Below are positions 16,823-26,055 of a stretch of DNA of 64,000 nucleotides, in pieces (position 1 is the first letter of the stretch; each line of letters begins with the position of its first letter). A model generated the notes under the pieces. That model saw only the letters and a list, made by a program, of their open reading frames with translations. It ran no database searches and was not told where the DNA came from. Source of the DNA: an uncultured Treponema sp. (GTDB taxonomy: Bacteria > Spirochaetota > Spirochaetia > Treponematales > Treponemataceae); NCBI GenBank assembly GCA_937877535.1, contig CALFJF010000005.1, positions 1-64,000 on the forward strand. Direction: 5' to 3'. The translations under genes and the position numbers were made by a program.

Positions 16823-16852
16823 GCTAGAAGCGGTGGTTGAGCCTGTCGAAAC
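16823..16852 (+). repeat. Dispersed element GGTGGTTGAGCCTGTCGAAACC, between convergent genes
   Basis: The element is GGTGGTTGAGCCTGTCGAAA followed by CCATC; its arms GGTGGTT and AACCATC pair imperfectly. The same core occurs at 48099-48123. It lies between the ends of pncB and the helicase gene and may help terminate transcription from both sides. Confidence 0.6.
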
Positions 16853-16889
16853 CATCATCTTTTGGTGCGACTTTTTCAAAAATGCGAAT

Positions 16890-19439
16890 TTATTCGTAGA
16901 ACGAGCGGAGAACTCGATACAAGGCGTTTACTTTTTCCTTTTCCTCTCCGCTCAAAGACGCTTCATCGATAAGCGATTCAAGGCTCGAAAGGCTTTCTGA
17001 AAGTGCGGTCGGAAAACCGCGTCCCACTTTGAGCCAAAACGCGCCACGTCCGTCCGTGTACAGCGTGATAAAACCGTAATCGTTTGATTTTTTCTTTCCA
17101 TCTTTTTTCTTTGGCTTTGCGGGAATGAGCCGTAAAACGAGTGGCAAAAAATCGAGAATCTCAAAAATGCCGCCTTCTTCGCTCAAAACGGCTTTCTTTT
17201 TTGAAGGAAACGTTTTTTCGCCAAGCGGCGTAAGCGGAAGCGTCCGCGCAAATTTGAAAATCAATTCCGCTTTTTCGCCAATCATCGCTTCTCCCTTTTC
17301 CAAGATGAGCCGCGCCTTTAAGCCCGAAACTTGCGCGATTTTTCCTTCGTCCATTTCGTTTTCAAGTGCGCGAGAAAGTTTGCTGGCTTCCAAAACAAGA
17401 ACTTTGTGTTTTTTTCGTTTTTCGATTTTGAACGTTTCTCCGCCAAGCGTTACGCTTTTTCCGCTCAATTTTTCGCTCTTTCGGCTTCCTTCGGTTTTTT
17501 CTGTTTGCGCGCTTTTTTCCTTTTTTTCGCTTGCGCGAATCGATTGCAATTTTGCTTCCAAATCTGGAGAAATTTTTTCGAGAATCGATTTTGTGAGCGG
17601 GGAAACGCTTGAAGCAAACGTGCGCGACGTTTTGACAATTTCGCCTGCAACAATGTAGAGCGGGTCTGCTTTGAACATCGAAGAACCTGGATGAATCGAA
17701 ATATTTCCTTCTGTGAGACTTTTGTAGCGGTCTTTTTTTTCTCGAATGCAGACAAATTGAATCATTCCGCTTGCAACGCAACACAGATAATCTTCCATGC
17801 TCCCCCCGCTTATGACGGGAATGCCGAGCCTGCTGACTTCTTCTTCAAGTTGCTTTTTTATACTCGCGATTTCGCTCATCACTTTTTCGTCAAGATAATG
17901 CTTTTCGCAAAAGCGCACAGGATTTTTTTGAGATGAGTACGTTCTGAATAATTTGACGTAACTCACAAAATCGCCTTGCAAATCTTGAAACGAATGGTGC
18001 GCTCGGCGAGCGTCAATTTCTTCTCCTGGCGGAAGCACAAACGGAGAATGAGTGCTCATAAATCCCGCCGCAATTAACACTTCTTCGAGAACGTCTGGAT
18101 AATGTAAAATGCTTTCAACGAGCATTCGACTCACGCGCGGTTCAAGCGGAAACTCCGTCATCATTTTTCCAACCGAAGAAAGCGTGTTGTCGCTTTCAAG
18201 TGCGCCAAGCAAATTGAGCGTTTCAACCGCTCCGCGAATTCCCGCTTCTCCCGGCGGCGAAATAAAGTCGAACTTGTCAAATTCGGTGATTCCGAGTTCG
18301 CTCATTCTCAAAACAACTTCGCTCAAATCTGTTCGGTAGATTTCTTCCGTTGTAAACTCGTGTCGCGCTTCAAAATCTTCGCGCGGATACAAGCGATAGC
18401 ACGTTCCCGCGCCTGTTCGTCCTGCTCGTCCTCTGCGCTGATTGCAACTTGCGCGGCTTACGGACGTTTCAATCAAACTTGACGTAAACGTTCGCGGGCT
18501 GTAAAAGTTCAATTTTGCCAACCCCGAATCGATTACGGTGGAAATGCCGTCAATCGTAACCGACGTTTCTGCGATGTTCGTTGAAATGACGACTTTTCTC
18601 TTTCCGAATGGCGCATTTTCAAAAACGCGCTCTTGTTCTTCTTTTGGAAGCCTGCCGTAAAGCGGAATCAAATGAAGGCGATGCCTAACCGAAGACTGCG
18701 AAAGGCGCGAAAGGCAATCCTTTATGACTTTTTCGCCTGGCAAAAAAATCAAAATGTCGCCTTTTTCGCCGTTTGAAACGACTCGTTCCACCGTGTCTTC
18801 GATTTTTGAAAGAAGTGCCTCCTCGCCTGTGGTAGTTGCCGTTGTTGTTTTGCATTCTGGCGGGTCGTAAATCATCGCCACGGGAAACGTTTGCGTTTCA
18901 ATCGTTACGATTGGCGCGTTTCCAAAATAGCGAGAAAAAGCCTCGGCGTTCATCGTGGCACTTGAAATGATGACTTTGAACTCTGGACGAGTAACAAGAA
19001 CTCGTTTGAGAAGACCAAGCACAAAATCAATGTTGAGACTTCGCTCGTGCGCTTCGTCAACCATCATTACCGAGTAATTATGAAGATACGGGTCGAGTTT
19101 CATTTCTTGCAACAGAATTCCGTCGGTCATAATCTTGATTTTTGTCGAGGAGTCCGTTTTGTCGTCAAAGCGCATTTTGTAGCCAACAAGTCCTGGATAC
19201 GAAGTGCCGAGTTGTCGCGCAATAAACTCCGAAACTGAAAGCGCGGCAATGCGCCGCGGCTGCGTTACGGCAATTACGCCGTTTTCTGAATACCCCGCTT
19301 CGTGCAAAATAATTGGAATCTGCGTTGTTTTGCCGCTTCCCGTTGGACTTTGCACAACAATAACTTGATTTTCCCGAAGCGAAGAAAGAATCCGCTCTTT
19401 TTGCTCGTATACTGGTAATTTTTGATAATCGATAGCCAT
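16890..19439 (-). CDS. DEAH-box ATP-dependent helicase (HrpA/HrpB type)
   Basis: An 849-residue superfamily 2 helicase. Motif I is SPTGSGKTTQ (near residue 31), then TQPRRIAA (Ia), DEAH (II), SATMN (III), STNIAETSVTIDG (V) and QRRGRAGRTG (VI). After the helicase core come winged-helix and ratchet regions, then a linker very rich in Lys, Ser and Glu around residues 640-680. HrpA-type proteins remodel RNA and can act on stalled ribosomes; this one is shorter than E. coli HrpA (about 1300 residues), nearer to HrpB, so the subgroup is left open. The ATG at 19439 follows GGAAAAAAG. It is transcribed in the same direction as the upstream CapA-like gene, which lies 50 bases away. Confidence 0.88.
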   Translation of the reverse strand: MAIDYQKLPVYEQKERILSSLRENQVIVVQSPTGSGKTTQIPIILHEAGYSENGVIAVTQPRRIAALSVSEFIARQLGTSYPGLVGYKMRFDDKTDSSTKIKIMTDGILLQEMKLDPYLHNYSVMMVDEAHERSLNIDFVLGLLKRVLVTRPEFKVIISSATMNAEAFSRYFGNAPIVTIETQTFPVAMIYDPPECKTTTATTTGEEALLSKIEDTVERVVSNGEKGDILIFLPGEKVIKDCLSRLSQSSVRHRLHLIPLYGRLPKEEQERVFENAPFGKRKVVISTNIAETSVTIDGISTVIDSGLAKLNFYSPRTFTSSLIETSVSRASCNQRRGRAGRTGAGTCYRLYPREDFEARHEFTTEEIYRTDLSEVVLRMSELGITEFDKFDFISPPGEAGIRGAVETLNLLGALESDNTLSSVGKMMTEFPLEPRVSRMLVESILHYPDVLEEVLIAAGFMSTHSPFVLPPGEEIDARRAHHSFQDLQGDFVSYVKLFRTYSSQKNPVRFCEKHYLDEKVMSEIASIKKQLEEEVSRLGIPVISGGSMEDYLCCVASGMIQFVCIREKKDRYKSLTEGNISIHPGSSMFKADPLYIVAGEIVKTSRTFASSVSPLTKSILEKISPDLEAKLQSIRASEKKEKSAQTEKTEGSRKSEKLSGKSVTLGGETFKIEKRKKHKVLVLEASKLSRALENEMDEGKIAQVSGLKARLILEKGEAMIGEKAELIFKFARTLPLTPLGEKTFPSKKKAVLSEEGGIFEILDFLPLVLRLIPAKPKKKDGKKKSNDYGFITLYTDGRGAFWLKVGRGFPTALSESLSSLESLIDEASLSGEEKEKVNALYRVLRSFYE

Positions 19440-19489
19440 ACTTTTTTCCGTTTATTACACTTGTTCCGTGTTTAGTGTTTTGAACACGT

Positions 19490-20716
19490 TTAATCGTTGT
19501 TTTTTTGAGAAATTCCCGTCTGCCTTTCAAGGATTTTTCTTCGCTCTCCAAGATACGTTGCCCAAACGGGATTTTCCGCCCTGTCGAGCGAGCGCAAAAG
19601 GTCGTCGTCAAGGAGTTTTATGACGTAGCGTCCGTCTGACGAAATGAGCGTCGTTATAAAAAAATGCTCCGAATTGGTAAGAGCCGCCTTTTCGCCGTCG
19701 CGTTTTTTGAAACGAAGCCGAATAATAAGCCCGTCGCCTGTATCGTCTCGCGCGGTTTCGGGCGCGGAAAAACTCGGAGACGTTCGTTGCGCACTTATCG
19801 TGTTTCCGTTTCCGTACATCACAAACGCCGTTCGTCCATCTTCCGCTTCGATTGTTTCCCACGGGCGCACAATGTGCGGATGATTTGCCCACACAACGTC
19901 CGCGCCACATTCTGTTATGAGCGCGTGATACCAATTTTTTCGCCCGTCCGTGATTTTGTGCACGTATTCAGGCTCGCTCGAATGAACTGAAATCACAAAC
20001 AGGTCGTGCGGATTATTTTCACCAAGAGCGATGAGCGTTTTTTTGAGTTCTTCGCGCTGCTTTTCCGTTGGTGGCACATAATCGATGTAACTTGAATAAT
20101 CGTTCCTATTCAAAAGTTCCGTAAACGCCACAAAAAGCACTTTCCAGCCATCCTTTTCGATAAGGCGATATGTTAATTCTCCGTTGCTTTTTTCTTTGAG
20201 TCCGCACGCCCAAATGTCTTTTCGATTTTTGAAATAGTCACGAGTGGCAAGAATTCCCTCAAGATATTGGTCGTTTGTATGGTTGTTTGCAAGCGAGAAC
20301 ACGTTAAAACCCGCGTTGATTGCTTCTTCAACATAAATTTGGTGCATATTAAATTGCGGATACGTACTCCAGGGCAATTTCTCTGCAACGGGTGCTTCCA
20401 TATTTGCAAAAGACAAATTTCCTGTTTTTACAAGCGGCGCAATGTCTTTCCAGATTCGCTCAAATTTTCCAGGTTCGTAATTTGGTCGATGAGCCATAAT
20501 GTCGCCCGCAAAAATGAGCGAGATTTCCGATTCGGTGTCGCTTTTTTGCGCTTCATTCAAAGCGTTTTGGTTTTGCTCGGTTTCTTGCGTTTCTTGATTT
20601 TCTTGATTTTCTTGCGCTGAATCTTCCGTATCAATGCGGGTGCTCGTACAAGAAGAAAACAAAAAACAGAAAGAAAAAAAAGCAAAAAACGAAATTCTCA
20701 AAAAAAATGATGACAT
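19490..20716 (-). CDS. CapA-family (PGA_cap) lipoprotein
   Basis: A 408-residue lipoprotein. The signal ends in the lipobox LFSSC (Cys23). Residues 30-65 are a Gln/Glu/Asn-rich linker. The domain from residue 65 matches the CapA family, calcineurin-like metallophosphoesterase relatives named for poly-gamma-glutamate capsule synthesis: FAGDIMAHRPN, SFANMEAPVAE, FSLANNHTNDQ, FVISVHSSEPEY and VVWANHPHIVRPWE carry the metal-binding Asp, Asn and His residues. No pgsB/pgsC partners are seen here, so the substrate is unknown. The minus-strand TATACT (20724-20729) ends 7 nt before the ATG with no ribosome binding site, so the mRNA is probably leaderless. Confidence 0.85.
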   Translation of the reverse strand: MSSFFLRISFFAFFSFCFLFSSCTSTRIDTEDSAQENQENQETQETEQNQNALNEAQKSDTESEISLIFAGDIMAHRPNYEPGKFERIWKDIAPLVKTGNLSFANMEAPVAEKLPWSTYPQFNMHQIYVEEAINAGFNVFSLANNHTNDQYLEGILATRDYFKNRKDIWACGLKEKSNGELTYRLIEKDGWKVLFVAFTELLNRNDYSSYIDYVPPTEKQREELKKTLIALGENNPHDLFVISVHSSEPEYVHKITDGRKNWYHALITECGADVVWANHPHIVRPWETIEAEDGRTAFVMYGNGNTISAQRTSPSFSAPETARDDTGDGLIIRLRFKKRDGEKAALTNSEHFFITTLISSDGRYVIKLLDDDLLRSLDRAENPVWATYLGERRKILERQTGISQKNND

Positions 20717-20723
20717 GACAAAA

Positions 20724-20729
20724 AGTATA
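20724..20729 (-). promoter_or_regulatory. Leaderless -10 box of the CapA-like gene
   Basis: TATACT on the minus strand is separated by 7 nt (TTTTGTC) from ATG at 20716. A -35 sequence is not clear. Confidence 0.5.
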
Positions 20730-20797
20730 CTTCAAGAAAATCAAAAAAGACAGAGAAAAAACGGTGCAATCAAGCAAGAAGCGGTTTCAAAATTGAT

Positions 20798-20826
20798 TTG
20801 TCTACGGCGCATTTTTGTTGTATTAT
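20798..20826 (+). promoter_or_regulatory. Promoter upstream of 20884 gene
   Basis: TTGTCT (20798-20803), 17 bp, TATTAT (20821-20826). It is divergent from the CapA-like gene and leaves a leader of about 50 nt that contains GGAG before the ATG. Confidence 0.5.
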
Positions 20827-20883
20827 TGAAGTTGATGAGAAAACGAGATTTTCTCACAGTCATAAATAAAACGGAGCGAAAAC

Positions 20884-22050
20884 ATGAACGATAACGGGAA
20901 AAAATTCCAGTTGAACTTGCCTTTGAAAGTCATTCTTTCTGACGGTGGAACGTCGCATTTTTTGGGACACAACGTGAACTTAACGCGCTTTCACATGGCT
21001 GACGGCAAAGATGAAAAGGGAATATCGATAAACCCGTTTTCGCCAAAGTCGATTCAAGACATGATAATGCTCGATTACATTTCAAAAATCGAAGTGTCGA
21101 TGTCGGAATTTTCTGCGGTTCGGCAAGACGTGATGGATTTGTCAAAAACAATCGTGTTTTCGCTTATCTATAAGCAATTTGACCGTATGCTTTATTCAAC
21201 GCTCGTAAAATGCGACGTTGTGGTAAAATTCAACCGCGCAAATCCCAGAAATCTCATGGACGAGTCAACAAAAATTCCAGACGCAAAACTCCGTCCCATG
21301 CTCGAAAAAAAGAAAACCGTTATGACGCTTGCAAAAAAGACGATTTTGGAACCCGTTTGGAATGCGATTATGACGAACAAATCGTACTCTCCAGAGGAAA
21401 AAAATGTCTACATTTTGATGTCCGAGAAATTTTTGAATCGAATGGGACTTATGAATTGGTACGTTATCACGCAGTTTTACCAAAAAGACGGGTTTGAGCA
21501 AATCAATTTGAACATTCGTCATCTTTTGCAAGAATACATGGAAAAGTCGTCGATTGCAGACCACATTTCGCTTCTTCTCATGGAACTTGTAACGAACAAC
21601 GAAAATGCAAACCTAAGAAAAGTCGCAAAAACGCTTTACGACGGACTTGAAGACACGGATTCCGTTGTGTTGAATCCAGAAATCCGCGAAAAACTCTTTG
21701 CAGAATTAAAGCGTCGCCACGAACTCGTAACGATTTCTTGGCAACTTGGGGGCGGTTCTACGGCGATTGGAAAACAAGGGCGACTTCATATCATGCTTTT
21801 TAACAAAGACGACCAGTACCAAATGATGAAAGACACCGTGAGCGACAAGATGACAAGCGATACGCGAAAAAAGTCAATCGTGGATTTTTACCGCGACGAC
21901 GCGGGCGGGGACGCAGGAATGGACCTTGGCATGATGTATTTTTCGTATCTCGACGAATCTTGCAAAAAGGCAAATGTCAAATTTGAGTCAATCGTGAATC
22001 AGCCAATGTCAAACGACCTCACGGTTATAAATCTCATTTTTAATTTCTAG
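20884..22050 (+). CDS. Conserved spirochaetal protein with GHKL-ATPase-like motifs
   Basis: A 388-residue cytoplasmic protein without a signal peptide or membrane helix. I do not recognise a named family over its full length. The C-terminal half has spaced motifs like those of GHKL ATPases: LLLMELVTNNENANL (residues about 236-250) resembles the N-box with Glu and Asn, and GGDAGMDLGMMYFSYLDES near residue 350 resembles a G-box. It ends with LTVINLIFNF, a strand like those closing the fold in anti-sigma or chaperone ATPases. This suggests a nucleotide-binding regulator, but the similarity is by eye only. GGAG lies 8 bases before the ATG. A lipoprotein gene starts 2 bases after its stop. Confidence 0.6.
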   Translation: MNDNGKKFQLNLPLKVILSDGGTSHFLGHNVNLTRFHMADGKDEKGISINPFSPKSIQDMIMLDYISKIEVSMSEFSAVRQDVMDLSKTIVFSLIYKQFDRMLYSTLVKCDVVVKFNRANPRNLMDESTKIPDAKLRPMLEKKKTVMTLAKKTILEPVWNAIMTNKSYSPEEKNVYILMSEKFLNRMGLMNWYVITQFYQKDGFEQINLNIRHLLQEYMEKSSIADHISLLLMELVTNNENANLRKVAKTLYDGLEDTDSVVLNPEIREKLFAELKRRHELVTISWQLGGGSTAIGKQGRLHIMLFNKDDQYQMMKDTVSDKMTSDTRKKSIVDFYRDDAGGDAGMDLGMMYFSYLDESCKKANVKFESIVNQPMSNDLTVINLIFNF

Positions 22051-22052
22051 CA

Positions 22053-22724
22053 ATGAAAAAACGATTTTTTGGCGGGGGGATTTTTATCGTTCCCGTCCTT
22101 TTTTTCGCATTTTTTCTTTTCTCGTGCGCCGACAGTTCGCCAGAACTTTCTGAAGTGAATCCGTATCTCGTTCTTGAGTTTGAAGAACAAAAAGCACTTT
22201 CCGATTCGTTTCTTTCTGTGTTTGTGAAAATGCCGCACGATTCAAGGCGGGCGGAGTCGTTTGTTGTAAAAAGCCTGGACGACAAGCATAAAATCGGCTG
22301 GAAAATCGAAGAGCCTGGCGTTTTTGACGTTGACGGCGAAGAATTCGTTTACGCGCTCAGATTGTGTCATCAAGAAAATCAGCAACTGCCAAAGGGAAAA
22401 TTCACGCTTTTTTACAAAGATGCTGGCGGACAAGAAGTTGAAATCGATTTTGATTTTTCGTATGAAGACGCGCTCATTTTTTCTTCAAAAGATGACATTT
22501 CTTCGCTCATTGCGCAAAAAACGGAAAATCTCGCGCTTTACGACGAAAACAATGCGCTCATTTTTTTTGGAAAAGCAAAAACTGCTTGGAAAACCGACTC
22601 GGATATAAAAAAAGATATGAAGACGGCGGAATCAAAAAGAATCGTGCTTTATTCAAAAGATAGTCAGATAATCGTGCTTTTTCCCGTTGAAAAACTGGAA
22701 GATTCGGAAGAAAAAAACGAGTAG
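22053..22724 (+). CDS. Lipoprotein of unknown function
   Basis: A 223-residue predicted lipoprotein. The signal peptide ends in FLFSC (Cys25), and the mature protein begins ADSSPELSEVNPYLVLEF. The remainder is rich in beta-strand-like stretches and acidic residues, with no motif I can name. It starts 2 bases after the upstream gene stop, so the two form a transcription unit, and trmB follows 16 bases later. No homology-based function is proposed. Confidence 0.65.
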   Translation: MKKRFFGGGIFIVPVLFFAFFLFSCADSSPELSEVNPYLVLEFEEQKALSDSFLSVFVKMPHDSRRAESFVVKSLDDKHKIGWKIEEPGVFDVDGEEFVYALRLCHQENQQLPKGKFTLFYKDAGGQEVEIDFDFSYEDALIFSSKDDISSLIAQKTENLALYDENNALIFFGKAKTAWKTDSDIKKDMKTAESKRIVLYSKDSQIIVLFPVEKLEDSEEKNE

Positions 22725-22740
22725 GATTTTTGGAATTGTT

Positions 22741-23451
22741 ATGGAAAATGGACAAGAAAATAACGCTTTCGATGAAAAAAAACACTATCGAGAGATAAAA
22801 ACGTTTGTACTTCGCGCGGGGCATTTTACGGTGGCGGAAAAACGAGATTACGAAGAATTGCTCCCCGTTTGGGGAATTGCGCACGAACGCGGAAAAACGC
22901 TTGATTTTGCGACGATTTTTGGAAACGAAAATCCAACGGTTTTTGAAATTGGCTTTGGAATGGGAAAAGCGACGGCGATTATCGCGGAACAAAATCCGTC
23001 CATAAATTACGTTGGTCTTGAAGTGCACAAACCTGGAATTGGAAAACTCCTTGGAGAAATTCGCGAGCGCGGTTTGAAAAACGTGCGAATAATCGCGCAC
23101 GACGCTCTTGAAGTGCTTTCTGAGATGACGGCTGACGAAAGCGTTGATGCGTTTCACATTTTTTTTCCTGACCCGTGGCAAAAAAAACGCCATCACAAAC
23201 GGCGACTCGTTCAGCGACCGCGAACGGATTTGCTTTCAAAAAAGTTAAAACGCGGAGGCTACCTTTATTTTGTAACCGATTGGTTTCCGTATGCGCAAAG
23301 TGCGCTCGAAGAGTTGACGCAAACAGGCGGGCTAAAAAATCGATTCGATGGTTTTGCGCCAAAGCAAGCATGGCGACCCGAAACTCGTTTTGAGCAAAAA
23401 GGCATTTCGGCAGAGCGGGACATTACAGAAATTATGTTTGAAAAAATCTAG
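22741..23451 (+). CDS. trmB: tRNA (guanine-N7-)-methyltransferase
   Basis: A 236-residue SAM-dependent enzyme forming m7G46 in tRNA. VFEIGFGMGKA is motif I, NYVGLEVHKPGIGKLL follows, and FHIFFPDPWQKKRHHKRRLV is the family hallmark that holds the catalytic Asp and tRNA contacts. The C-terminus has the T-FE--G pattern (TRFEQKGIS). I chose the ATG at 22741 because an earlier in-frame ATG at 22687 lies inside the lipoprotein gene. No good ribosome binding site precedes it, so translation may be coupled to the upstream gene. ligA follows 10 bases after the stop. Confidence 0.93.
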   Translation: MENGQENNAFDEKKHYREIKTFVLRAGHFTVAEKRDYEELLPVWGIAHERGKTLDFATIFGNENPTVFEIGFGMGKATAIIAEQNPSINYVGLEVHKPGIGKLLGEIRERGLKNVRIIAHDALEVLSEMTADESVDAFHIFFPDPWQKKRHHKRRLVQRPRTDLLSKKLKRGGYLYFVTDWFPYAQSALEELTQTGGLKNRFDGFAPKQAWRPETRFEQKGISAERDITEIMFEKI

Positions 23452-23461
23452 CGAGGGAAAA

Positions 23462-25414
23462 ATGGATTTATTTGACACAGAAAAAGAGCAGCGGATTTCC
23501 GACCTCGTTCAACTCATAAAAAAATATCAAGCGGCGTATTATAACGCGGAGGCGTTGATTTCGGACGCAGAATTCGATTCGCTTTGGGACGAATTAAAAT
23601 CGCTCGACCCCAAAAATCCGATTTTGAAAAAAGTCGGCTCGGACTCGATTTCGTTCAAAAAAACGCGGCACAGAATGCCAATGGGAAGTCAAGAAAAGGC
23701 TGCGGACGGCGAGGAATTTTTGAAATGGGCAGAAAATCACGTTTACGACGAATATTTGGTTGAGTACAAACTCGACGGCGCGTCCCTTGAATTGCAATAC
23801 GATTCTGGAGAATTGGTGCGGGCGGTTACGCGCGGCGACGGTACAATCGGAGACGACATTACAGCGAACGCAAAAAAAATGGGTGGCGTTCTTTCGATTC
23901 TGTTGGATTCAAACGGCAAAAAAATCGATTTTACGGGCGCGGTTCGCGGGGAAGTCATAATGAAGCGTTCCGTTCACGCCTCTCTTTACGCAGATAAAGC
24001 GAATTGCCGAAATGCCGCAAACGGCGTTATGAAACGCAAAGACGGCAAAGGCTCTGAACATCTTTCTTTAATCGTGTACGACGCGCTTTCTACAGAAGGC
24101 GAAAGTCCTTTTTTGGACGAAGCAGAAAAAATCGCGTGGCTCAAAAATGCGGGATTTTCGACCGTACGATTGGAAATAAAAAAAACGGCGGAGGACGTAA
24201 TTGGCTACAGGGCGGAGGTTTTCGCGTTCCGTCCGTCGCTTGATTATGACATCGACGGGCTTGTGGTAAAGGAAAAGCGCATCGATTTTATTGACGCTTC
24301 TCGTGCGCGTCCAGACAGGCAAATTGCGTTCAAATTTTCGCTCGACGAAGCAGAAAGTACGCTTCGTGCGGTTGAATGGAGCGAAAGCGGTTCGACGTAT
24401 ACTCCCGTTGGAATTTTTGACGAAGTACATCTCAACGGAACGAGCGTTCAGAGGGCAAGCCTTGCAAATCCTGCGGCAATCAGAAAATTGGGCGTAAAAA
24501 TTGGAAGCCGTGTGGTTGTCGTAAAACGTGGCGAAATTATCCCAAAAATCGAAGCCGTTTTGAGTTCAGACCCTTCGACCGTTCTTCAAGAAATCGAAAT
24601 TCCTTCAAAATGCTCATCTTGCGGCTCTGCGCTCATTGACGAAGGAACGCGGCTTTTTTGCCCGTCGCCGTTGTGTCCAAAAAAATCATTGCACAGACTA
24701 AAAAAATGGATTTCCGTGCTAGACATTCGCGATTTTGGCGACACGCTTATTTCTTCGCTGTTTGCGTCTGGAAAAGTAAAAAACATAAAAGACCTATACA
24801 ATTTAACAGAAGAAGACCTTTCGCCGTATTTTTTGGAAGAGGAGTCGCTTGAAAAAGGCAAAGAATCGCTTGGCGCAAAAAAAGTTTTTGACTCGATTCA
24901 ATCGCACAAGCGCATTTCTCTGGCGACTTTTGTTGCAGGCTTTGACATTGAAGGCGTGGGAGAAACGGTCGTTCAAAAATTAGTGGACGCAGGATACAAT
25001 TCGCTTGAAAAATTGTTTTCCGCGTCTTCCGAGGATTTTTCGCGTGTGTACGGATTCGCAAAAATCATGGCGGAAACGGTTTCAAACGGGCTTTCACATT
25101 GCAAATCAGAAATGGAAGAATTGTCGAGTCTTGGCATTATACAAATCAAAGAAACGGAACAAAATGAGGAAGCTCGTCTTTTAGGAAAATCGTTTTGTTT
25201 TACGGGAACGCTTCGCTCAATGGCTCGTGCGGAGGCGGAAAATCTTGTAAAAGAATTGGGCGGCTCTTGCAAAAGCAGCGTAACAAAAGATTTGTCGTTT
25301 CTTGTTACAAACGACACGGAAAGCGGCTCTGCTAAAAATGCAAAAGCGCAAAAGTACGGTGTAAAAATCATAAACGAAGACGAGTTTTTATCTCTCGTCA
25401 AAAAAGAAGCCTAA
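23462..25414 (+). CDS. ligA: NAD-dependent DNA ligase
   Basis: A 650-residue LigA that seals nicks in replication and repair using NAD. The N-terminal Ia domain (YYNAEALISDAEFDSLWDEL) binds NMN. The adenylated Lys is in EYKLDGASLEL (about residue 102). The OB domain follows, then the zinc finger with four Cys (CSSCG and FCPSPLCPK), helix-hairpin-helix motifs, and a BRCT domain (LLGKSFCFTGTLRSM onward). The length is normal. GAGGG precedes the ATG at 23462; the frame is open further upstream but overlaps trmB. It lies in a unit with trmB upstream and a small membrane protein downstream. Confidence 0.95.
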   Translation: MDLFDTEKEQRISDLVQLIKKYQAAYYNAEALISDAEFDSLWDELKSLDPKNPILKKVGSDSISFKKTRHRMPMGSQEKAADGEEFLKWAENHVYDEYLVEYKLDGASLELQYDSGELVRAVTRGDGTIGDDITANAKKMGGVLSILLDSNGKKIDFTGAVRGEVIMKRSVHASLYADKANCRNAANGVMKRKDGKGSEHLSLIVYDALSTEGESPFLDEAEKIAWLKNAGFSTVRLEIKKTAEDVIGYRAEVFAFRPSLDYDIDGLVVKEKRIDFIDASRARPDRQIAFKFSLDEAESTLRAVEWSESGSTYTPVGIFDEVHLNGTSVQRASLANPAAIRKLGVKIGSRVVVVKRGEIIPKIEAVLSSDPSTVLQEIEIPSKCSSCGSALIDEGTRLFCPSPLCPKKSLHRLKKWISVLDIRDFGDTLISSLFASGKVKNIKDLYNLTEEDLSPYFLEEESLEKGKESLGAKKVFDSIQSHKRISLATFVAGFDIEGVGETVVQKLVDAGYNSLEKLFSASSEDFSRVYGFAKIMAETVSNGLSHCKSEMEELSSLGIIQIKETEQNEEARLLGKSFCFTGTLRSMARAEAENLVKELGGSCKSSVTKDLSFLVTNDTESGSAKNAKAQKYGVKIINEDEFLSLVKKEA

Positions 25415-25431
25415 AAAAGTAGGAAAAATCG

Positions 25432-26055
25432 ATGAAAAAAAACGAGGAAAAAAGCGGCGGACGGATTTTTCGCGTGCTTTCTTTGATTTTTATTTTGATT
25501 TTGGTTTTATTTGCCTCGTTTTATCTTTTTTTGTTTGTGCGTTGTTTTGGCGCGGAAGAGAAAATCGGTTTTTTAAAAGAATGTGCGATTATGCGCGTGG
25601 AATTGTACGGTTCGTCTGCGGGAACAGTGAGCGCGCGGCTCGCCCTGCTTGACACGTCTGGAAAAGAATTTGCCGTTTTAGACCGTTCGTGGCGCGGGGA
25701 CGTTCTTTCTGTGGATTTTTCGAGCGCGTCGTTTGGAGAGCGCACGTTTTTGTTTCCAGTTGCGGTTAGTTCCGCGCGGTATTTAAGTGGCGGGGACAGG
25801 CGAACGTACCGCGGAACGCCTCTTTCGCGCTATTATTTGTACGACGGCGAGTGCGCGTTTTTAGATTCTTCGTTTTCAAAAAAAAGTCGCCGCGCTCTTT
25901 ATGACCTTGCTTCTTTTGCCATTTGGCAGTCGTCAAAATTCCGCTCGTCTTATTCATCGGTTACTTCTCTTGACCTTTCTGCTTTAGAGCGCGGCATTAC
26001 GTACGAAATCTACGCAGATTTTTCTAGCGGTTCGTTGCGGCTTTCTCGAACGTAA
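25432..26055 (+). CDS. Membrane-anchored protein of unknown function
   Basis: A 207-residue protein with a basic start (KKNEEKSGGRIF) and one hydrophobic segment (residues about 14-36), so it is probably anchored in the inner membrane with its C-terminal 170 residues outside. The outer part is rich in Ser, Arg and aromatic residues and lacks any motif I know. It follows ligA by 17 bases. Its last 32 bases overlap the 3' end of the convergent M23 peptidase gene. The protein is likely real because its frame is open over its whole length with an N-terminal anchor, but no function can be assigned. Confidence 0.6.
   Translation: MKKNEEKSGGRIFRVLSLIFILILVLFASFYLFLFVRCFGAEEKIGFLKECAIMRVELYGSSAGTVSARLALLDTSGKEFAVLDRSWRGDVLSVDFSSASFGERTFLFPVAVSSARYLSGGDRRTYRGTPLSRYYLYDGECAFLDSSFSKKSRRALYDLASFAIWQSSKFRSSYSSVTSLDLSALERGITYEIYADFSSGSLRLSRT

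Noticed and set aside
22687..22740. Earlier start for trmB
   Set aside because: It would overlap the lipoprotein gene by 38 bases and adds residues not found in TrmB proteins.
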